Part shown: positions 46,451 to 54,913 of the stretch, piece after piece
How the letters are laid out: each line of letters opens with the position of its first letter
How positions within the stretch are numbered: the first letter of the stretch is position 1
NCBI RefSeq assembly: GCF_900188115.1
Contig: NZ_FZNW01000002.1
Span: forward strand, 62,001 to 126,000
DNA from: Haloechinothrix alba
Lineage (GTDB): Bacteria; Actinomycetota; Actinomycetes; Mycobacteriales; Pseudonocardiaceae
DNA length: 64,000 bases
Direction: 5' to 3'
Program-made: the position numbers and the translations under genes
Notes under the pieces: generated by a model
The model's input: the letters and a program-made list of their open reading frames with translations, nothing else
The model's database searches: none
Told to the model about the DNA's origin: nothing

Positions 46451-47155
46451 GTGAGTGCCGCGATGAACTCCTCGCCTTCCGGTTCGTCAGCGCAGCATCC
46501 GTCCATCGGTACGGTCGAGCGGCCACGGATGCGCGGGTGGATTCACCTCTGGTCCTTCCTGGTCGCGCTCGCGGCCGGTACGACCCTGGTGGCGCTGGCC
46601 GCCTCGACGGTCTCCGGCCAGGCGGCGCTGGCGACCACGATCTACACCGCTACGGTGCTCGGGGTCTTCGGGGTCAGCGCCCTGTACCACCGCCGTACGT
46701 GGCGGAGCCGTCGCGTTCACCTGTGGATGAAGCGCCTCGACCACTCCATGATCTTCCTGTTCATCGCGGGAACCTACACCCCGTTCACGCTGCTGGCGAT
46801 GACCCAGCCCACGGGATACGTCGTGCTCGCCGTGGTGTGGTGTGGCGCGCTCGCCGGTGTGCTGCTGAAACTGCTGTGGCCGGCAGCCCCTGCCGCACTC
46901 GGCGTACCCATCTACATCGCGCTCGGCTGGGTCGCCGTGTTCGTGCTGCCCGAACTCCTCGAGAACGCCGGGGTCGCAGCGCTGGTGCTGCTGCTGGCGG
47001 GCGGGGCACTCTACACCGTGGGCGGCATCGTCTACGCAGCCAAGCGGCCCCGCCTGTGGCCCGAGACCTTCGGCTTCCACGAGGCGTTTCACGCGTGCAC
47101 CGCTATGGCTGCGATCTGCCACTACATCGCCGTCTGGCTCGCCATGTACGCCTAG
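46451..47155 (+). CDS. Hemolysin III (YqfA/PAQR-type) membrane protein
   Basis: 234-residue seven-span protein of the HlyIII/PAQR family. After a polar N-terminus, membrane segments lie at about 28-48, 56-74, 97-115, 122-140, 147-163, 170-188 and 212-230. Conserved residues include SALYHR (first His), RLDHSMIFLFIAGTYTPF and the C-terminal FGFHEAFHACT-x9-CHY with the metal His cluster. Role in the cell is uncertain; membrane stress or fluidity has been proposed. GTG at 46451. The last 32 bases of the gene are part of a direct repeat that recurs at 48413, marking an integration site. Confidence 0.9.
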   Translation: MSAAMNSSPSGSSAQHPSIGTVERPRMRGWIHLWSFLVALAAGTTLVALAASTVSGQAALATTIYTATVLGVFGVSALYHRRTWRSRRVHLWMKRLDHSMIFLFIAGTYTPFTLLAMTQPTGYVVLAVVWCGALAGVLLKLLWPAAPAALGVPIYIALGWVAVFVLPELLENAGVAALVLLLAGGALYTVGGIVYAAKRPRLWPETFGFHEAFHACTAMAAICHYIAVWLAMYA

Positions 47156-47161
47156 CTGCGA
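47124..47161. repeat. Putative attachment repeat, gene-proximal copy
   Basis: 38 bases starting ACATCGC and including TCTGGCTCGCCATGTACGCC, covering the hlyIII 3' end and stop. They recur at 48413-48450 with three mismatches, one of which changes TAG to CAG. This is the layout expected of attL/attR around an element that uses a gene 3' end. Confidence 0.75.
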
Positions 47162-47202
47162 TCACGCCTGTACATGGACATCGCCAGGCCGTCCATAGGC
47201 CG

Positions 47203-47442
47203 TCAGGCCGCCTGCTGACCCTGTATCTCATCGTCCCGGAGCGCGACGTCGAAGAAGCCATCAACGGCCTTGCGCGTCCGCTCGTGGCTCGACGGCATCA
47301 GGTGGGTATACACGCGCAACGTAAACCCAGGATCCGGGTGACCCAGGTACTGAGACAACGCCTTCACCGATTCCCCGGCATCGAGCAGCACCGAGGCGTA
47401 CACCGGCGTCGCTACGCGATAAACCCTTGCCCCGGCCGGCAC
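47203..47442 (-). pseudogene. Tyrosine integrase remnant (C-terminal fragment)
   Basis: About 79 codons remain of a phage-type tyrosine recombinase. The fragment YASVLLDAGESVKALSQYLGHPDPG-TLRVYTHLMPSS-RTRKAVD matches the integrase C-terminus, with the catalytic His of YLGH and the nucleophile Tyr of VYTH. The preceding H-x-L-R-H block is missing; it is replaced by RVATPV, so the catalytic Arg and first His are gone. No upstream integrase sequence is recognisable. It sits 42 bases from the putative attachment repeat. Confidence 0.8.
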
Positions 47443-47494
47443 GGCGCCAGGCGCGGCAAGGACGAAGGGGACAGGGAGGAACGATGGGCGGTGC

Positions 47495-47872
47495 CTACAA
47501 GTACGGGCGGGTGATCATTTCGAGGGCGTGCCCGGCGGGGTCCATGAAGTAGACGCCGCGCCCACCGTGCTCGTTGTTGATCTCGCCCGGGCGTTTCCAG
47601 AACGGGTCGGCTGCGTGCTCGATCCCGCGGTCCCGGATGCGGGCATATGCCCGATCGAACAGCTCGTCGTCGACCAGGAACGCGTAGTGCTGCATCTGGA
47701 TCTCGTCGACCGGCGGCACAGCGAACTGCAGCAGCACGCCCTCGTCGAGCTGGACGTTAGTGAATACGCCCCACGATGGGGCTTCGGCGGCCTCGAAGAT
47801 GTCGCGGAAGAAACGCGCCGACTCATCGCTGTCTTTGGCCGCGATGATGGTGTGGTTGAAAGTGACTGGCAT
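47495..47872 (-). CDS. VOC (glyoxalase/bleomycin-resistance fold) family protein
   Basis: 125-residue single-domain member of the vicinal oxygen chelate superfamily. It opens with FNHTIIAAKDSDESARFF (first metal-ligand His and the helix), has MQHYAFLVDDELFDRAYARIRDRGI in the middle and ends with NNEHGGRGVYFMDPAGHALEMITRPY, which carries the last Glu ligand. Substrate unknown; such genes are often detoxification or resistance cargo. ATG at 47872 has GAGGAC upstream. It lies inside the decayed island at hlyIII. Confidence 0.85.
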   Translation of the reverse strand: MPVTFNHTIIAAKDSDESARFFRDIFEAAEAPSWGVFTNVQLDEGVLLQFAVPPVDEIQMQHYAFLVDDELFDRAYARIRDRGIEHAADPFWKRPGEINNEHGGRGVYFMDPAGHALEMITRPYL

Positions 47873-48503
47873 GAGTGTCCTCGCTGTGGATTGCCTTGAC
47901 ATGGATGGAAGTTCAGTTGGACCCATGCCGCGGAGGTCCACGCGGCCAACCCGGCAGGCGCCACCTTGGCACCTCGCGCGGGCTCAACCCTGTGCCGGGT
48001 CACCAATCCGTGCGTGGCGTAGCGCCGTCCCGGTGATCACGAGGAAGACGCTACCGAGCGCGCGCCCGGCACGGCAACCGGGGTTTGCGGCCGAGTTCCA
48101 CGTAGCGCCTCTGGCAGGACGCCCAGGTTTGGACAGATACGGGCCGCAAGTGGGCCACCAAGCGCGGCCAAGCACGGTCGAGCACGGTCAACCGAGGCTC
48201 ATCCTGACTCGGGTTAGCTGCAGGTCAGGGCTACTTCCAAGGTACGAGCGGATGGTTCCCAAGCTGACAACGCCAACGGCTACGTGCTCACTACTCAGGC
48301 CGTCGAGCGTCCGGCACAGACGAGAACACGCGAGAACCAGCGAGCCATGTCTTGGCAGCTCATGCAGGTGAGCCGCGCCTCGTACCGACGTCGCGCGTGG
48401 GCAGGGCTCATGACATCGCGATCTGGCTCGCCATGTACGCCCAGCTGCGAGCCGGACCGTGGCTCGACGACGCGGTGAGGGACGGCCTGCCGGTATAGCA
48501 CGA
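47873..48503. other. Non-coding island remainder and distal boundary
   Basis: About 630 bases with no convincing gene on either strand. It contains the distal copy of the attachment repeat (48413-48450). Downstream of that copy the hlyIII-like frame continues as MYAQLRAGPWLDDAVRDGLPV and stops, possibly the ancestral end of the gene or chance. Confidence 0.5.
48413..48450. repeat. Putative attachment repeat, distal copy
   Basis: Second copy of the 38-base hlyIII 3'-end sequence, 1289 bases from the first. It shares an uninterrupted 20-base run plus AGCTGCGA. Confidence 0.75.
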
Positions 48504-48953
48504 TCAGCCGTTGTACGGCTCGCCACCGGGTGGTGTGTCCTGTGTCGTGCGGCCGATGCGGGTAAGCAGCCGTGCGCTGGGCACGACCTCGTGTGGAAGG
48601 TGTCGTAGCTCGGCCGCGTCGGCCGCAATACCGTGCCGGCGGAGGATACCCGCCAGTACCGTCCAGTGGTGCGCTGCCATGTCTTCGTGCGAGAGGTCAT
48701 CGGGCGGCTCGTCCGGCCCGACCACCATGCGCGCGGTATCGCAGATCTCCTCGAGCGAGTGGGACGTCCAGATGTCCGGGATGGTTGCTGTCGTGTCCCT
48801 GATGGACCCGCTCCAACCGTGATCGTCGAGCAGCACGATGCGACGCCCGTCGGTGAGCTCGGCTTCGTGGCACGCCGAAACATCCATCCGTGTCCTGCTC
48901 GTGGCATCCCCGTCGATATCGATCGACGTCACCAGCCGCGCGACCGTGACCAC
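48504..48953 (-). CDS. Conserved hypothetical protein
   Basis: 149-residue protein, family not named. It has a plausible globular pattern: an N-terminal beta region ending LTDGRRIVLLDDHGWSGS, then WTSHSLEEICDTARMVVGPDEPP, EDMAAHHWTVLAGILRRHGIAADAAELRHLPHEVVPS and a basic LLTRIGR. The length, GTG start at 48953 with a GGAG-type site and third-position G+C all support a real gene. It lies just outside the hlyIII island and points toward it. Confidence 0.68.
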   Translation of the reverse strand: MVTVARLVTSIDIDGDATSRTRMDVSACHEAELTDGRRIVLLDDHGWSGSIRDTTATIPDIWTSHSLEEICDTARMVVGPDEPPDDLSHEDMAAHHWTVLAGILRRHGIAADAAELRHLPHEVVPSARLLTRIGRTTQDTPPGGEPYNG

Positions 48954-49092
48954 GTCTCCATCCTCTCAGTGCACGTCACGGGCCGGCGCTCCCGCATCCT
49001 GGAAGTCACGCGATACCCCACCCTCGTCACGCGGCAACGTGCCAACAACACGCCCCGGTCGATCACGCGCTGCGTCCGGTCTTGCATGAAGC

Positions 49093-49111
49093 AGTGAATC
49101 AATGATTCACT
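49093..49111. promoter_or_regulatory. TetR-type operator
   Basis: AGTGAATC-AAT-GATTCACT is a perfect 8-bp-arm palindrome with a 3-base spacer, seven bases before the regulator's ATG. Position and symmetry are those of an autoregulatory TetR operator for the three-gene operon. Confidence 0.7.
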
Positions 49112-49117
49112 CTTGTC

Positions 49118-49777
49118 ATGCCGTACCGACGTACCCCGCGCGTGCAGGCCAGGCTCGACGCGCAACGCGAGCTCCTGCTCGAGTCCGCTGTCCGGCTGCT
49201 GGCCGAACGCGGCTACGCGGGCTGTTCCGTCGCCGCCGTCGCCGCCGAAGCGGGTGTGGCGATCGGCAGCGTGTACCGGCACTTCCCGAGCAAGGCCGAG
49301 CTCGTCGCCGAGCTGTTCCGCCGCGTCGTCGAGCGCGAGGTCGCCGCCGTCGAGCAGGCCTCGACCAGCGCCTCCGGCGTGACCGAGCGCGTCACCGCGG
49401 TGATCGAGACCTTCGCGAACCGCGCGCTGAAGACACCGCGGCTGGCCTACGCCCTGCTCGCCGAACCCGTGGACGCTCCCGTCGAGCAGCAGCGCCTTGT
49501 GTTCCGCCAGGCCTTCCGGGACGTCGTCGCCGCGCGCATCACAGAGGGAGTCACCGCAGGGGTGCTGCCGCCCCAGGACGCGAACATCTCCGCAGCAGCG
49601 CTCGTCGGGGCCATCGCCGAAGTCATGATCGGCCCGCTCACCGCCGAGAGCGCGGACGCCGACGTCATCCCCGCACTGTGCACCTTCGCCGCCCAGGCGC
49701 TCGGAGGCGGCACCCTGTCGCCGAACACGCCGACCACACCCCCCGTCACCGGAGGCAGCCATGTCACACACCCATGA
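49118..49777 (+). CDS. TetR/AcrR family transcriptional regulator
   Basis: 219-residue repressor. The N-terminal helix-turn-helix is clear (LLESAVRLLAERGYAGCSVAAVAAEAGVAIGSVYRHFPSKAELVAELFRR). The C-terminal ligand domain is helical, with VIETFANRALKTPRLAYALLAEPVD. It begins an operon with the acyl-CoA dehydrogenase and enoyl-CoA hydratase, and its end overlaps the next gene by 17 bases, so it probably controls fatty acyl-CoA or related degradation in response to an acyl-CoA ligand. ATG at 49118, directly after the palindromic operator. Confidence 0.9.
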   Translation: MPYRRTPRVQARLDAQRELLLESAVRLLAERGYAGCSVAAVAAEAGVAIGSVYRHFPSKAELVAELFRRVVEREVAAVEQASTSASGVTERVTAVIETFANRALKTPRLAYALLAEPVDAPVEQQRLVFRQAFRDVVAARITEGVTAGVLPPQDANISAAALVGAIAEVMIGPLTAESADADVIPALCTFAAQALGGGTLSPNTPTTPPVTGGSHVTHP

Positions 49778-51392
49778 GGTCACCAACCAGGTTCCCCCAC
49801 TGACCGGTCACGACGTCGCCGCCGACACCACGTTGCAGGCGGCCGTGGAGCGGGAAGGCGCCGGGTGGGCCTCCGGCGAGCTGCACGAGCTCGGCACCCT
49901 CGCCGGGAGCGCGCAGGCACAGGACTGGGGCCGGCTGGTCAACGAGAACCCGCCCGCGTTGCGCACCCACGACCGGTACGGCCACCGCATCGACGAGGTC
50001 GAGTTCCACCCGCACTGGCACACCCTGATGGACGTCGCGGTACGCCACGGGCTGCACGCCGCTCCGTGGCAGGACGAGCGGCAGGGCGCGCACGTGGCGC
50101 GCGCTGCCAAGACCTACCTGTGGATGCAGGTGGAGCCGGGGCACCTGTGCCCGATCTCGATGACCTACGCCGCGGTGCCCGCGCTGCGTCACACGCCGGA
50201 ACTTGCCGAGGTGTACGAACCGCTACTCGCCTCGCAGGAGTACGACTACGGGCTGCGGGTACCCGCGACGAAACGCGGCGTCCTCGCGGGCATGTCCATG
50301 ACGGAGAAGCAGGGCGGCTCGGACGTGCGCAGCAACTCCACGAGCGCGACGGCCAACGCCGACGGCAGCTACACCATCACCGGGCACAAGTGGTTCACCT
50401 CGGCTCCGATGTCGGATGTGTTCCTCACGCTCGCCCAGACCGCCAACGGGTTGTCCTGCTTCCTGCTCCCCCGGGTGCTCCCGGACGGCAGCCGCAACCG
50501 GATGCACCTGCAGCGGCTCAAGGACAAGCTGGGCAACCGTTCCAACGCCTCGGCGGAGATCGAGTACGACGGCGCGCTCGGTTGGCTCGTCGGCGCGGAG
50601 GGGCGCGGCGTTCCCACCATCATCGACATGGTCAACATGACCCGGCTGGACTGTGCGATCGGCGCCGCCGCGGGTATGCGGGCCGGCGTCGTGCAGGCCG
50701 TGCACCACGCAACGCACCGCGCCGCGTTCGGGGACTCGCTGATCGACACGCCGCTGATGCGCAACGTGCTGGCAGACCTGACCGTGGAGTCCGAGGCCGC
50801 CGCACTCGCGGCGATCCGGCTCGCCGGTGCCGCCGACCGGGCAGCCGCGGGCGACGAGCAGGAAGCCGCCTTCCGCAGGCTCGGCCTCGCCGCCAGCAAG
50901 TACTGGATCTGCAAGCGTGGCCCGGCGCACGCCGCCGAGGCTCTGGAGTGCCTCGGCGGAAACGGCTACGTGGAGGAGTCCGGGATGCCCCGGCTGTACA
51001 GGGAGGCACCACTGGTGTCCATATGGGAGGGATCCGGCAACGTCGCCGCGCTGGACACACTGCGCGCCATGGCCAAGCAACCCGAGTCGGTGGACGCGTT
51101 CTTCGCCGAGGTCAACAAGGCCGCGGGGGCGGACGCGCGGCTCGACGAAGCCATCCGCGCGCTCGGCAAGGAGCTGTCCAACCACGACGACATCCAGTTC
51201 CGGGCGCGCAGGCTGGTGGAAACGATGGCCATGGTGTTGCAGGGCTCGCTGCTGGTACGGCACGGCGAGCCCGCCGTCGCCGACGCGTTCTGCGCAAGCC
51301 GCTTCGGCGGCGACTGGGGCGTGGCATTCGGTACCCTGCCCAGCGGGGTCGACACCGGCTCGATCATCGAGCGCGCACAGGTCGCGGCATGA
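49761..51392 (+). CDS. Acyl-CoA dehydrogenase, AidB-like
   Basis: 543-residue flavoprotein of the acyl-CoA dehydrogenase superfamily, closest in layout to AidB: long N-terminus, FHPHWHTLMDVAVRHGLH, LWMQVEPGHLCPISMTYA, MSMTEKQGGSDVRSNST (FAD site), GHKWFTSAPMSD, and a C-terminal ECLGGNGYVEESGMPRLYREAPL and WEGSGNVAALD block. AidB in E. coli is part of the alkylation response, though many actinobacterial homologues sit in catabolic operons, as here. ATG at 49761 has GGAGG. It shares a four-base overlap with the hydratase gene. Confidence 0.9.
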   Translation: MSHTHEVTNQVPPLTGHDVAADTTLQAAVEREGAGWASGELHELGTLAGSAQAQDWGRLVNENPPALRTHDRYGHRIDEVEFHPHWHTLMDVAVRHGLHAAPWQDERQGAHVARAAKTYLWMQVEPGHLCPISMTYAAVPALRHTPELAEVYEPLLASQEYDYGLRVPATKRGVLAGMSMTEKQGGSDVRSNSTSATANADGSYTITGHKWFTSAPMSDVFLTLAQTANGLSCFLLPRVLPDGSRNRMHLQRLKDKLGNRSNASAEIEYDGALGWLVGAEGRGVPTIIDMVNMTRLDCAIGAAAGMRAGVVQAVHHATHRAAFGDSLIDTPLMRNVLADLTVESEAAALAAIRLAGAADRAAAGDEQEAAFRRLGLAASKYWICKRGPAHAAEALECLGGNGYVEESGMPRLYREAPLVSIWEGSGNVAALDTLRAMAKQPESVDAFFAEVNKAAGADARLDEAIRALGKELSNHDDIQFRARRLVETMAMVLQGSLLVRHGEPAVADAFCASRFGGDWGVAFGTLPSGVDTGSIIERAQVAA

Positions 51393-52231
51393 ACCAGGCT
51401 CTGCGCACCGAGACAGCGGGCGGCGTCCGCTCGATCGTGCTCGCCAGGCCCGAGCAGTACAACACCATCACCCCGCAGCTGCGCGACGAGCTGGCCGAGG
51501 CCGTCGACGACGCCGACCGCGACCCGCAGGTGCGCGTCATGCTGCTGCGCGCGGACGGCCCGGCCTTCTGTGCCGGTTACGGGCTCGACTGGTCGACCAC
51601 CTACCAGGCCTCGGCGGAAAGCGCCGAGCAGAGCTGGGACTCGGCGAGGGACTTCCGGATGATGTCCCGGTTCGTCGACGTCTACCTCAAGCTCTGGTAC
51701 GCGGCCAAACCGACCGTCTCGGCAGTGCACGGATGGTGCATCGCCGGTGGCACCGACATGGTGCTGTGCTCGGACATCATCGTGGCGTCCGAGTCGGCTG
51801 TGTTCGGCTACCCACCGGCACGGGTATGGGGGACGCCGACCACGGCCATGTGGGTGTACCGCATGGGGTTCGAGAAAGCCAAACGCTACCTGCTCACCGG
51901 GGACGAGATCCCCGCGCCGACCGCCGCCGAGATCGGCCTGATCGCCGAGTGCGTGCCGGACGCGCAGCTCGACGAGCACGCGTTCGGGCTGGCCGACCGG
52001 ATGGCCCGGCTGCCGGGTAACCAGCTGGAGATGCTCAAGCTGCTGTGCAACCAGACGGCGGAGAACATGGGGTTCACGTCCTCCCGCACGCTCGGCACGT
52101 TCCTCGACGGCATCGCCAGGCACACCCCGGAGGGACAGGCGTTCGTGGACCGCGCCACCGAAGCGGGCTTCCGCCAGGCTGTCCGCGAGCGCGACGACCC
52201 GTTCGGCGACTACGGCTCCCGGCCCCGGTAG
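51389..52231 (+). CDS. Enoyl-CoA hydratase/isomerase family protein
   Basis: 280-residue crotonase-fold enzyme. It shows LARPEQYNTITPQLRDEL, the oxyanion-hole loop FCAGYGLDW, SAVHGWCIAGGTDMVLCSDIIVASE and a GTPTTAM loop. One of the two catalytic Glu positions is Gly/Thr-rich (CIAGGTDM), so isomerase or another crotonase activity is possible rather than simple hydration. ATG at 51389 overlaps the dehydrogenase stop by four bases. It is the last gene of the TetR operon. Confidence 0.88.
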   Translation: MNQALRTETAGGVRSIVLARPEQYNTITPQLRDELAEAVDDADRDPQVRVMLLRADGPAFCAGYGLDWSTTYQASAESAEQSWDSARDFRMMSRFVDVYLKLWYAAKPTVSAVHGWCIAGGTDMVLCSDIIVASESAVFGYPPARVWGTPTTAMWVYRMGFEKAKRYLLTGDEIPAPTAAEIGLIAECVPDAQLDEHAFGLADRMARLPGNQLEMLKLLCNQTAENMGFTSSRTLGTFLDGIARHTPEGQAFVDRATEAGFRQAVRERDDPFGDYGSRPR

Positions 52232-52265
52232 CGCGCGAGCGCGCCCGGCCGAACGCACCGGGCTG

Positions 52266-52399
52266 GTGGGAGCCCAACGTGACATCGGGCTCCATAGAGG
52301 AACCGAATGTCACCTCGGGCTCCCACCACCCGCGCACGCCCGAAGGAGCCCGAGGTGACCTTGGTTCCATAGAAGGAGCCAAACGTGACATTCGGCTCC
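52266..52399. repeat. Family B palindrome pair between convergent genes
   Basis: Copy one (52266-52326) has outer arms GTGGGAGCCC and GGGCTCCCAC with inner GTGACAT and ATGTCAC. Copy two (52345-52399) has units GGAGCC-GTGAC-GGTTCC and GGAGCC-GTGAC-GGCTCC around ATAGAA, and pairs less well. The pair fills the gap between enoyl-CoA hydratase and DUF255 and probably terminates both. Confidence 0.75.
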
Positions 52400-52412
52400 A
52401 CCCCGGTGAGGG

Positions 52413-54422
52413 TCAGGTGAGGGCGGCGGCGAGCTCGTCCGGGGTGGTCACCGGCCGCTGGCAGACGTAGCCCTCGCAGACGTAGGCGGCCGGGGCGCCG
52501 TCCACGGTCGGGCGGCCGGCCAGCAGCGGCGCGCCCTCGGAGTCCGGCACACCCGCCAGCACGACGGAGCCGCCGGGCGCGCGGCTCGCCGCGACCGCGT
52601 GCAACGGCTCCCGCTGCGCGGCATCGGAACCCACGACGGCGACCTGCACCGGACCGGACTGGGCAGCCTCGGCAACCGACAGCCAGGTACCCGCGAACCG
52701 CGGGGCGCGTTCGATGAGCACGCCCGCCCGGCGCAGCGCCGACTCACACGCGTCCCTGTACCGGCCTGCGTGCTCGGCGCCTGCGAGAGCCGAGGCTGTC
52801 AGCAACGCGGACGCGAGCGCCGAGGCCCCCGACGGGCTCGCGTTGTCGCCGGGGTCGGAGGGCCTGTGCACAAGCGACTCCGCGTCGTCGGCCGTGTCGT
52901 AGAAGGTCCCGGGGCTGTCCTTGGCTGCGAACCGCTCCAGCGCGGTGTCCAGCAGGCCGGTCGCCCCGGTCAGCCAGTGGGCCTGGCCGGTCGCCTGGTG
53001 GAGCGCGAGCAGGCCCTCGGCCAGGCACGAGTAGTCGCCGAGCACCCCGTCCGCGTCCCCCGGCACGCCGTCCCGCGAGGTACGCACCAGCCTGGCGCCG
53101 TCGGCGTGCCTGTCGAGCAGGAAGCGGGCCGCGGCCGACGCCGCATCCACGAACTCTTCCCTGCCCAGCGCCGTGCCTGCCTCGGCGAGCGCGGTGATCG
53201 CCAGCCCGTTCCACTCGGTGAGCACCTTGTCGTCGCGGTCGGGCTGGGGACGCTCGGAGCGGGCGGAGTGCAGGGCGGAGCGCACGCGCCGCCACCGAGC
53301 GACATCGTCCGGGTCGGTGAGCAACCGCAACGTCGATGCACCCTCCTCGAAGGTGCCTTCCTCGGTCACCCCGAACAGCTCCGCAGCCCACCGGCCGTCG
53401 TCCTCGCCAAGCACCTCGACCAGTTGTGCGGGCGTCCACACGTAGGTCAGGCCCTCGGAGCCGTCGGTGTCCGCGTCGAAGGAGGCCGCGAACGCTCCCT
53501 GCTCCGTACGCATCTCCCGCAGCAGGAACCACGCCGTCTCCTCGGCCACCCGGGTGGCCAGCTCGGAGCCGGTCCGCCGTGCCAGGTGCGCGTAGGCGCG
53601 CAGCAGCAGCGCGTTGTCGTACAGCATCTTCTCGAAGTGCGGGACGATCCAGTTCGCGTCCACCGAGTAGCGGGCGAACCCGCCGCCCAGCTGGTCGTAG
53701 ATGCCGCCACGCGCCATGGCCTCGGCACAGGAGGTGACCATCCGCATGGCCGCCTCCGAGCCGGTCCGCTCGTGGTGCCGCAGCAGGAACTCGAGCACCA
53801 TCGACGGCGGGAACTTCGGGGCGGAGCCGAACCCGCCGGCGGACTCGTCGAACTGCTCGTGCAACGTTCGCACCGCGGCATCCAGCGTCTCGGCGGTCAC
53901 GGCCTGCTCGGTCAGCGGCTTGGTCTGCTCGGCAAGGTGCTCGACCACCTTGCTACCCGCCTCCCGCAGCTCGGCCTGACGGTCCCGCCAGGCTTCCATC
54001 ACGGCCTGCAGCAACTGGGTGAACGACGGCATGCCCATTTTCGGCTGCGCCGGGTAGTAGGTCCCGCAGTGGAACGGCTCGCCTTCCGGGGTGAGGAAGC
54101 AGGTCATCGGCCACCCGCCCTGGCCGGTCATGGCCTGGGTCGCGGTCATGTAGATCGCGTCGATGTCCGGGCGTTCCTCGCGGTCCACCTTGATGTTGAC
54201 GAAGTTCTCGTTCATGACCGCGGCCGTGGCGGGGTCCTCGAACGACTCGTGCGCCATCACGTGGCACCAGTGGCACGCCGAGTACCCGATGGACAGCAGG
54301 ATCGGGACGTCCCTGCGTTCGGCCTCGTCGAGCGCCTCCTGGCACCACGGCCACCATTCGACGGGATTGTCCGCGTGTTGCAGCAGGTACGGGCTCGTTG
54401 CCGCGTTGAGGCGATTGGTCAT
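52413..54422 (-). CDS. Thioredoxin-domain (DUF255/YyaL-type) protein
   Basis: 669-residue cytoplasmic protein. The N-terminal thioredoxin-like domain has the family start [22 protein letters not shown], a C-H-W-C redox motif at 50-53 ([10 protein letters not shown]), [12 protein letters not shown] and [16 protein letters not shown]. The remainder is an (alpha/alpha)6 glycosidase-like domain ([58 protein letters not shown]). Function uncertain. It matches Rv1084 and sits beside the Rv1083-like, mca, DUF4307 and greA genes in the same order. ATG at 54422. Confidence 0.92.
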   Translation of the reverse strand: MTNRLNAATSPYLLQHADNPVEWWPWCQEALDEAERRDVPILLSIGYSACHWCHVMAHESFEDPATAAVMNENFVNIKVDREERPDIDAIYMTATQAMTGQGGWPMTCFLTPEGEPFHCGTYYPAQPKMGMPSFTQLLQAVMEAWRDRQAELREAGSKVVEHLAEQTKPLTEQAVTAETLDAAVRTLHEQFDESAGGFGSAPKFPPSMVLEFLLRHHERTGSEAAMRMVTSCAEAMARGGIYDQLGGGFARYSVDANWIVPHFEKMLYDNALLLRAYAHLARRTGSELATRVAEETAWFLLREMRTEQGAFAASFDADTDGSEGLTYVWTPAQLVEVLGEDDGRWAAELFGVTEEGTFEEGASTLRLLTDPDDVARWRRVRSALHSARSERPQPDRDDKVLTEWNGLAITALAEAGTALGREEFVDAASAAARFLLDRHADGARLVRTSRDGVPGDADGVLGDYSCLAEGLLALHQATGQAHWLTGATGLLDTALERFAAKDSPGTFYDTADDAESLVHRPSDPGDNASPSGASALASALLTASALAGAEHAGRYRDACESALRRAGVLIERAPRFAGTWLSVAEAAQSGPVQVAVVGSDAAQREPLHAVAASRAPGGSVVLAGVPDSEGAPLLAGRPTVDGAPAAYVCEGYVCQRPVTTPDELAAALT

Positions 54423-54460
54423 GCCTCCAGCGTGACAGACCGCGCGCGATCCGTCGGACG

Positions 54461-54904
54461 TTACCTCCCCGGTGCCGGACCGGGGGCACCGTCGGGCCCG
54501 GCGCGATCACCGTGCTCGGCAGGGGGCTCGGCAGGGGGCTCGACAGGGGGCTCGACAGGGGGCTCGACAGGGGGCTCGGCTGAGTCCGATGCGGCACCGC
54601 CCGCGCCGTCGACACCGCCGGCGTCTGCCGACCCGCCGTCGCGCGCTGCGCCCTCGCCGTCCCCGGCAGTACCGGTGCCGTCACCGTCGAAGCTCGTGGG
54701 CACGCGACCGAGATGCCTGGTCATCGAGCGCACCAGCAGCGCGACGGCGATGAAGAACAGCAGCAGCACCAGCAGGCCGAGCGGAGACGACTTGCCGAAG
54801 TCCTCGCCTTGCCCGCCGTTGTCGCCCTGACCGGGTTGCTGAGCGAGCACCACCGCGGCGGCGTGTGCCGCGGGCACCGTCAGGCTAGTCACTGTCGTGG
54901 GCAT
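54461..54904 (-). CDS. Small single-span membrane protein with a Pro-Glu repeat tail (Rv1083-like)
   Basis: 147-residue protein. After a short N-terminus rich in Ala/Thr there is a Gly/Gln linker, one strong membrane segment at about 42-58 ([17 protein letters not shown]) with positive-inside SMTRHLGR, then an acidic Gly/Asp/Ala tail ending in a tandem PPxE repeat ([18 protein letters not shown]). The arrangement and neighbours (DUF255, mca) match Rv1083. Function unknown. The tail is encoded by 12-bp tandem units (54514-54573) and may vary in length. Confidence 0.75.
   Translation of the reverse strand: MPTTVTSLTVPAAHAAAVVLAQQPGQGDNGGQGEDFGKSSPLGLLVLLLFFIAVALLVRSMTRHLGRVPTSFDGDGTGTAGDGEGAARDGGSADAGGVDGAGGAASDSAEPPVEPPVEPPVEPPAEPPAEHGDRAGPDGAPGPAPGR
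54514..54573. repeat. Five tandem 12-bp units encoding the Pro-Glu tail
   Basis: GCTCGRCAGGGG is repeated five times (R is G in the first two, A in the next three), in frame on the minus strand. A sixth partial unit follows. This is a coding minisatellite. Confidence 0.85.
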
Positions 54905-54913
54905 GATCCCGGC

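Larger units (their letters stand above)
47124..48450. mobile_element. Decayed genomic island at the 3' end of hlyIII
   Basis: About 1.3 kb bounded by the 38-bp direct repeats. The integrase remnant lies directly next to the gene-proximal repeat, the usual int-att arrangement, followed by a VOC-family cargo gene and unrecognised sequence. The short length and broken integrase indicate that the element no longer moves by itself. Confidence 0.65.
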
